From a virus: a stretch of DNA of 64,000 bases. Made by a program: the position numbers and the translations under genes. The notes beneath the pieces were generated by a model, which was not told the DNA's origin, made no database searches, and saw only the letters and a program-made list of their open reading frames with translations. Numbering within the stretch: the stretch's first letter is position 1; the number at the start of each line of letters is the position of its first letter. Shown here one piece after another: positions 63,084-64,000 of the stretch. The stretch is taken from the IMG/VR virus record IMGVR_UViG_3300020192_000010, positions 1-64,000 of that record; one strand, 5' to 3'.

Positions 63084-63290
63084 ATGGGACAGAAAAAATC
63101 AACAATCATCAATACCCCTCAAGTAGCCTTCTACCCAATGACAAATACTGTCATTTCTTATGACGAAGAAGACGGGGACGTTACGGAAGAAAAATTCGAT
63201 AGAATGCGGAAGATATTGAAGGAATACGAAGAGCTTAACAAATTATATGACCTTTGTATTAAGCGTATCCAGAGTCGCAACGAGAAATAA
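63084..63290 (+). CDS. Unknown 68-aa acidic protein
   Basis: Follows the 131-aa gene by 6 nt and precedes the XhlA-like gene by 12 nt. An acidic strand-turn region (YDEEDGDVTEEKFDRMRKILKEYEELNKLYDL) predicts a long helix. A GAGG ribosome-binding site overlaps the end of the previous gene. No motif is recognised. Confidence 0.6.
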   Translation: MGQKKSTIINTPQVAFYPMTNTVISYDEEDGDVTEEKFDRMRKILKEYEELNKLYDLCIKRIQSRNEK

Positions 63291-63302
63291 TCGAGGAAAG
63301 CC

Positions 63303-63743
63303 ATGCCAGCAGAACTACCACCAAAGCGCGGGACTACATTGACGCCAACTAAACGAGTGTCTCAGACTAATGAAGCTGATTTATCCAATCAGGACATTGG
63401 TCTACTTACCGTTCAGGATTTGAACAACATTCTTGAAGTAAATCAGAAGGCACTCACTATCTACCTCGAAGTAGAACGTCAAAATGAACACGTCCTTGAA
63501 GTTCTTCAAGAAGAAGCCGATAAGCTTGATCGACTTGAAGTTATCGAAGACGAAGTTAAAGACGTGCGCCGTGACATCGCAACATTCAAAAAGTCGGTTG
63601 ATGAAGTTGGAGATACTGCTAAAGAGATTAAGAAAAAGCTAGAAGACATAGATAAAAATATGTTTCGTCTAGTACTTATCCTCGGCAGCGCTGGCATCGG
63701 TACGATCATTACGATTATCCAGGCGTTCCTTACTCACAAATAA
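63303..63743 (+). CDS. XhlA-like coiled-coil membrane protein (lysis accessory candidate)
   Basis: This 146-aa protein has a long charged coiled coil (about 55-118, LEVERQNEHVLEVLQEEADKLDRLEVIEDEV then KEIKKKLEDIDKN) followed by one C-terminal membrane helix (121-142, FRLVLILGSAGIGTIITIIQAF) and a short basic tail. This is the layout of XhlA/haemolysin-like holin partners. A GAGGAAAG ribosome-binding site precedes the ATG. The 3' end overlaps a small convergent minus-strand ORF by 75 nt. Confidence 0.6.
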   Translation: MPAELPPKRGTTLTPTKRVSQTNEADLSNQDIGLLTVQDLNNILEVNQKALTIYLEVERQNEHVLEVLQEEADKLDRLEVIEDEVKDVRRDIATFKKSVDEVGDTAKEIKKKLEDIDKNMFRLVLILGSAGIGTIITIIQAFLTHK

Positions 63744-63866
63744 CTTACCTTCACGACGTGCCGCTTTGCGGCGGCGCTTCTCGTGTGTTTCCCACGTAGT
63801 CCAGCAACACGGACAGCCGCAACGCTGCCATTTGATGTCTCGTCTGGTCATTCCGTATGGACGCAT
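63669..63866 (-). CDS. Small Cys-rich basic protein, 65 aa (tentative)
   Basis: The N-terminal half has RCGCPCC and many basic residues (EKRRRKAARREGK), a possible zinc-knuckle nucleic-acid binder. It starts 12 nt after the stop of the cold-shock-domain gene with an AAAGG ribosome-binding site, so co-expression is plausible. It overlaps the plus-strand XhlA-like gene by 75 nt at its C-terminus, which lowers confidence. Confidence 0.4.
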   Translation of the reverse strand: MRPYGMTRRDIKWQRCGCPCCWTTWETHEKRRRKAARREGKLFVSKERLDNRNDRTDASAAEDKY

Positions 63867-63878
63867 TGAGCGAAGCCT

Positions 63879-64000
63879 TTACTGAAGTACTTGTACGTCG
63901 GTAGCTTTAGGTTGCCCTTTGTTATTTGTTCCGAGCGTGAACGAGACCTTATGGTCTTTCTTCAGGGTCTTGAATCCCTGAACCGTTATATCGGAAAAAT
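63879..64000 (-). CDS. Cold-shock-domain protein, C-terminal part (runs off the window)
   Basis: The frame reads FSDITVQGFKTLKKDHKVSF, then TLGTNNKGQPKATDV and stops at 63879. This matches the second half of CspA-type cold-shock domains (HFSDI...GFKTL..G..VSF.....GPQA..V). CspA proteins are small RNA/DNA chaperones. The RNP motifs of the first half lie beyond base 64000. It is followed 12 nt later by the small Cys-rich ORF. Confidence 0.75.
   Translation of the reverse strand, partial: FSDITVQGFKTLKKDHKVSFTLGTNNKGQPKATDVQVLQ

Noticed and set aside
1-64000. Stop-codon reassignment as in some large phages
   Set aside because: TAG ends the tnpB remnant, the chaperone extension and the 332-aa gene; TGA and TAA end others. 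No genes need read-through, so the standard code fits.
1-64000. tRNA or rRNA genes
   Set aside because: I found no cloverleaf-like sequence in the intergenic gaps, which are nearly all shorter than 90 bases; no rRNA-like sequence is present.

Overview
The window is most simply read as part of the genome of a large contractile-tailed bacteriophage (Caudoviricetes, myovirus-like), possibly a jumbo phage. The evidence is an uninterrupted set of tail genes (sheath, tube, frameshifted tail-assembly chaperone, tape measure, hub, OB-fold spike, gp25-like, baseplate-J-like, fibres) next to a phage-type replication module. Genes are tightly packed, with many ATGA or TAATG overlaps. The standard bacterial code fits, because TAG, TAA and TGA all end real genes. 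Terminase, portal and capsid genes are not in the window. The host cannot be named from the sequence. Glycosyltransferases, a dTDP-sugar dehydratase homologue and an outer-membrane-barrel-like protein hint at a Gram-negative host, but only weakly.

Layout. At 1-111 is the left end of an IS200/IS605-family element, with the first codons of a tnpB gene that runs off the window. 229-6048 (minus) is a replication/recombination module: DnaB-like helicase, zinc-finger DnaC/IstB-like loader, three small unknown proteins, a UvsW-like SF2 helicase and a probable TIM-barrel protein. 6073-6123 is a strong terminator. 6196-7533 encodes a tubulin/FtsZ-superfamily GTPase. Just upstream of it, about 7553-7948, lies a miniature, internally deleted copy of the same IS, with the two ends of tnpB fused in frame. 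7956-13390 is a translationally coupled glycan island: RmlB-like dehydratase, two GT2 and one GT4 glycosyltransferase, a membrane/beta-barrel-like protein, an unlisted 50-aa gene and a 239-aa unknown.

13429-48290 (minus) is the tail module. In transcription order it runs: tail-terminator candidate, HNH endonuclease, sheath, tube, chaperone with a -1 frameshift, tape measure, baseplate hub proteins, OB-fold spike protein, a 724-aa protein with hydrophobic helices, gp25-like, baseplate-J-like, a 2301-aa protein with two LamG-like domains, a second HNH endonuclease, and a 1052-aa protein with two dockerin-type calcium loops. 48315-62629 (minus), transcribed before that, holds fibres and adsorption proteins (beta-helix proteins, a 12-repeat kelch protein, a pectate-lyase-fold spike, an FN3 protein with His motifs), a holin-like protein and an HExxH protein.

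62682-63743 is a short plus-strand block ending in an XhlA-like coiled-coil/membrane protein. The right edge has a minus-strand small Cys-rich ORF and the 3' part of a cold-shock-domain gene.

The most notable items are the divergent phage tubulin, the mini-IS whose predicted guide would match the tubulin ribosome-binding site, the A-AAA-AAA frameshift site of the chaperone, the split dockerin, and the kelch and LamG adhesin-like virion proteins.
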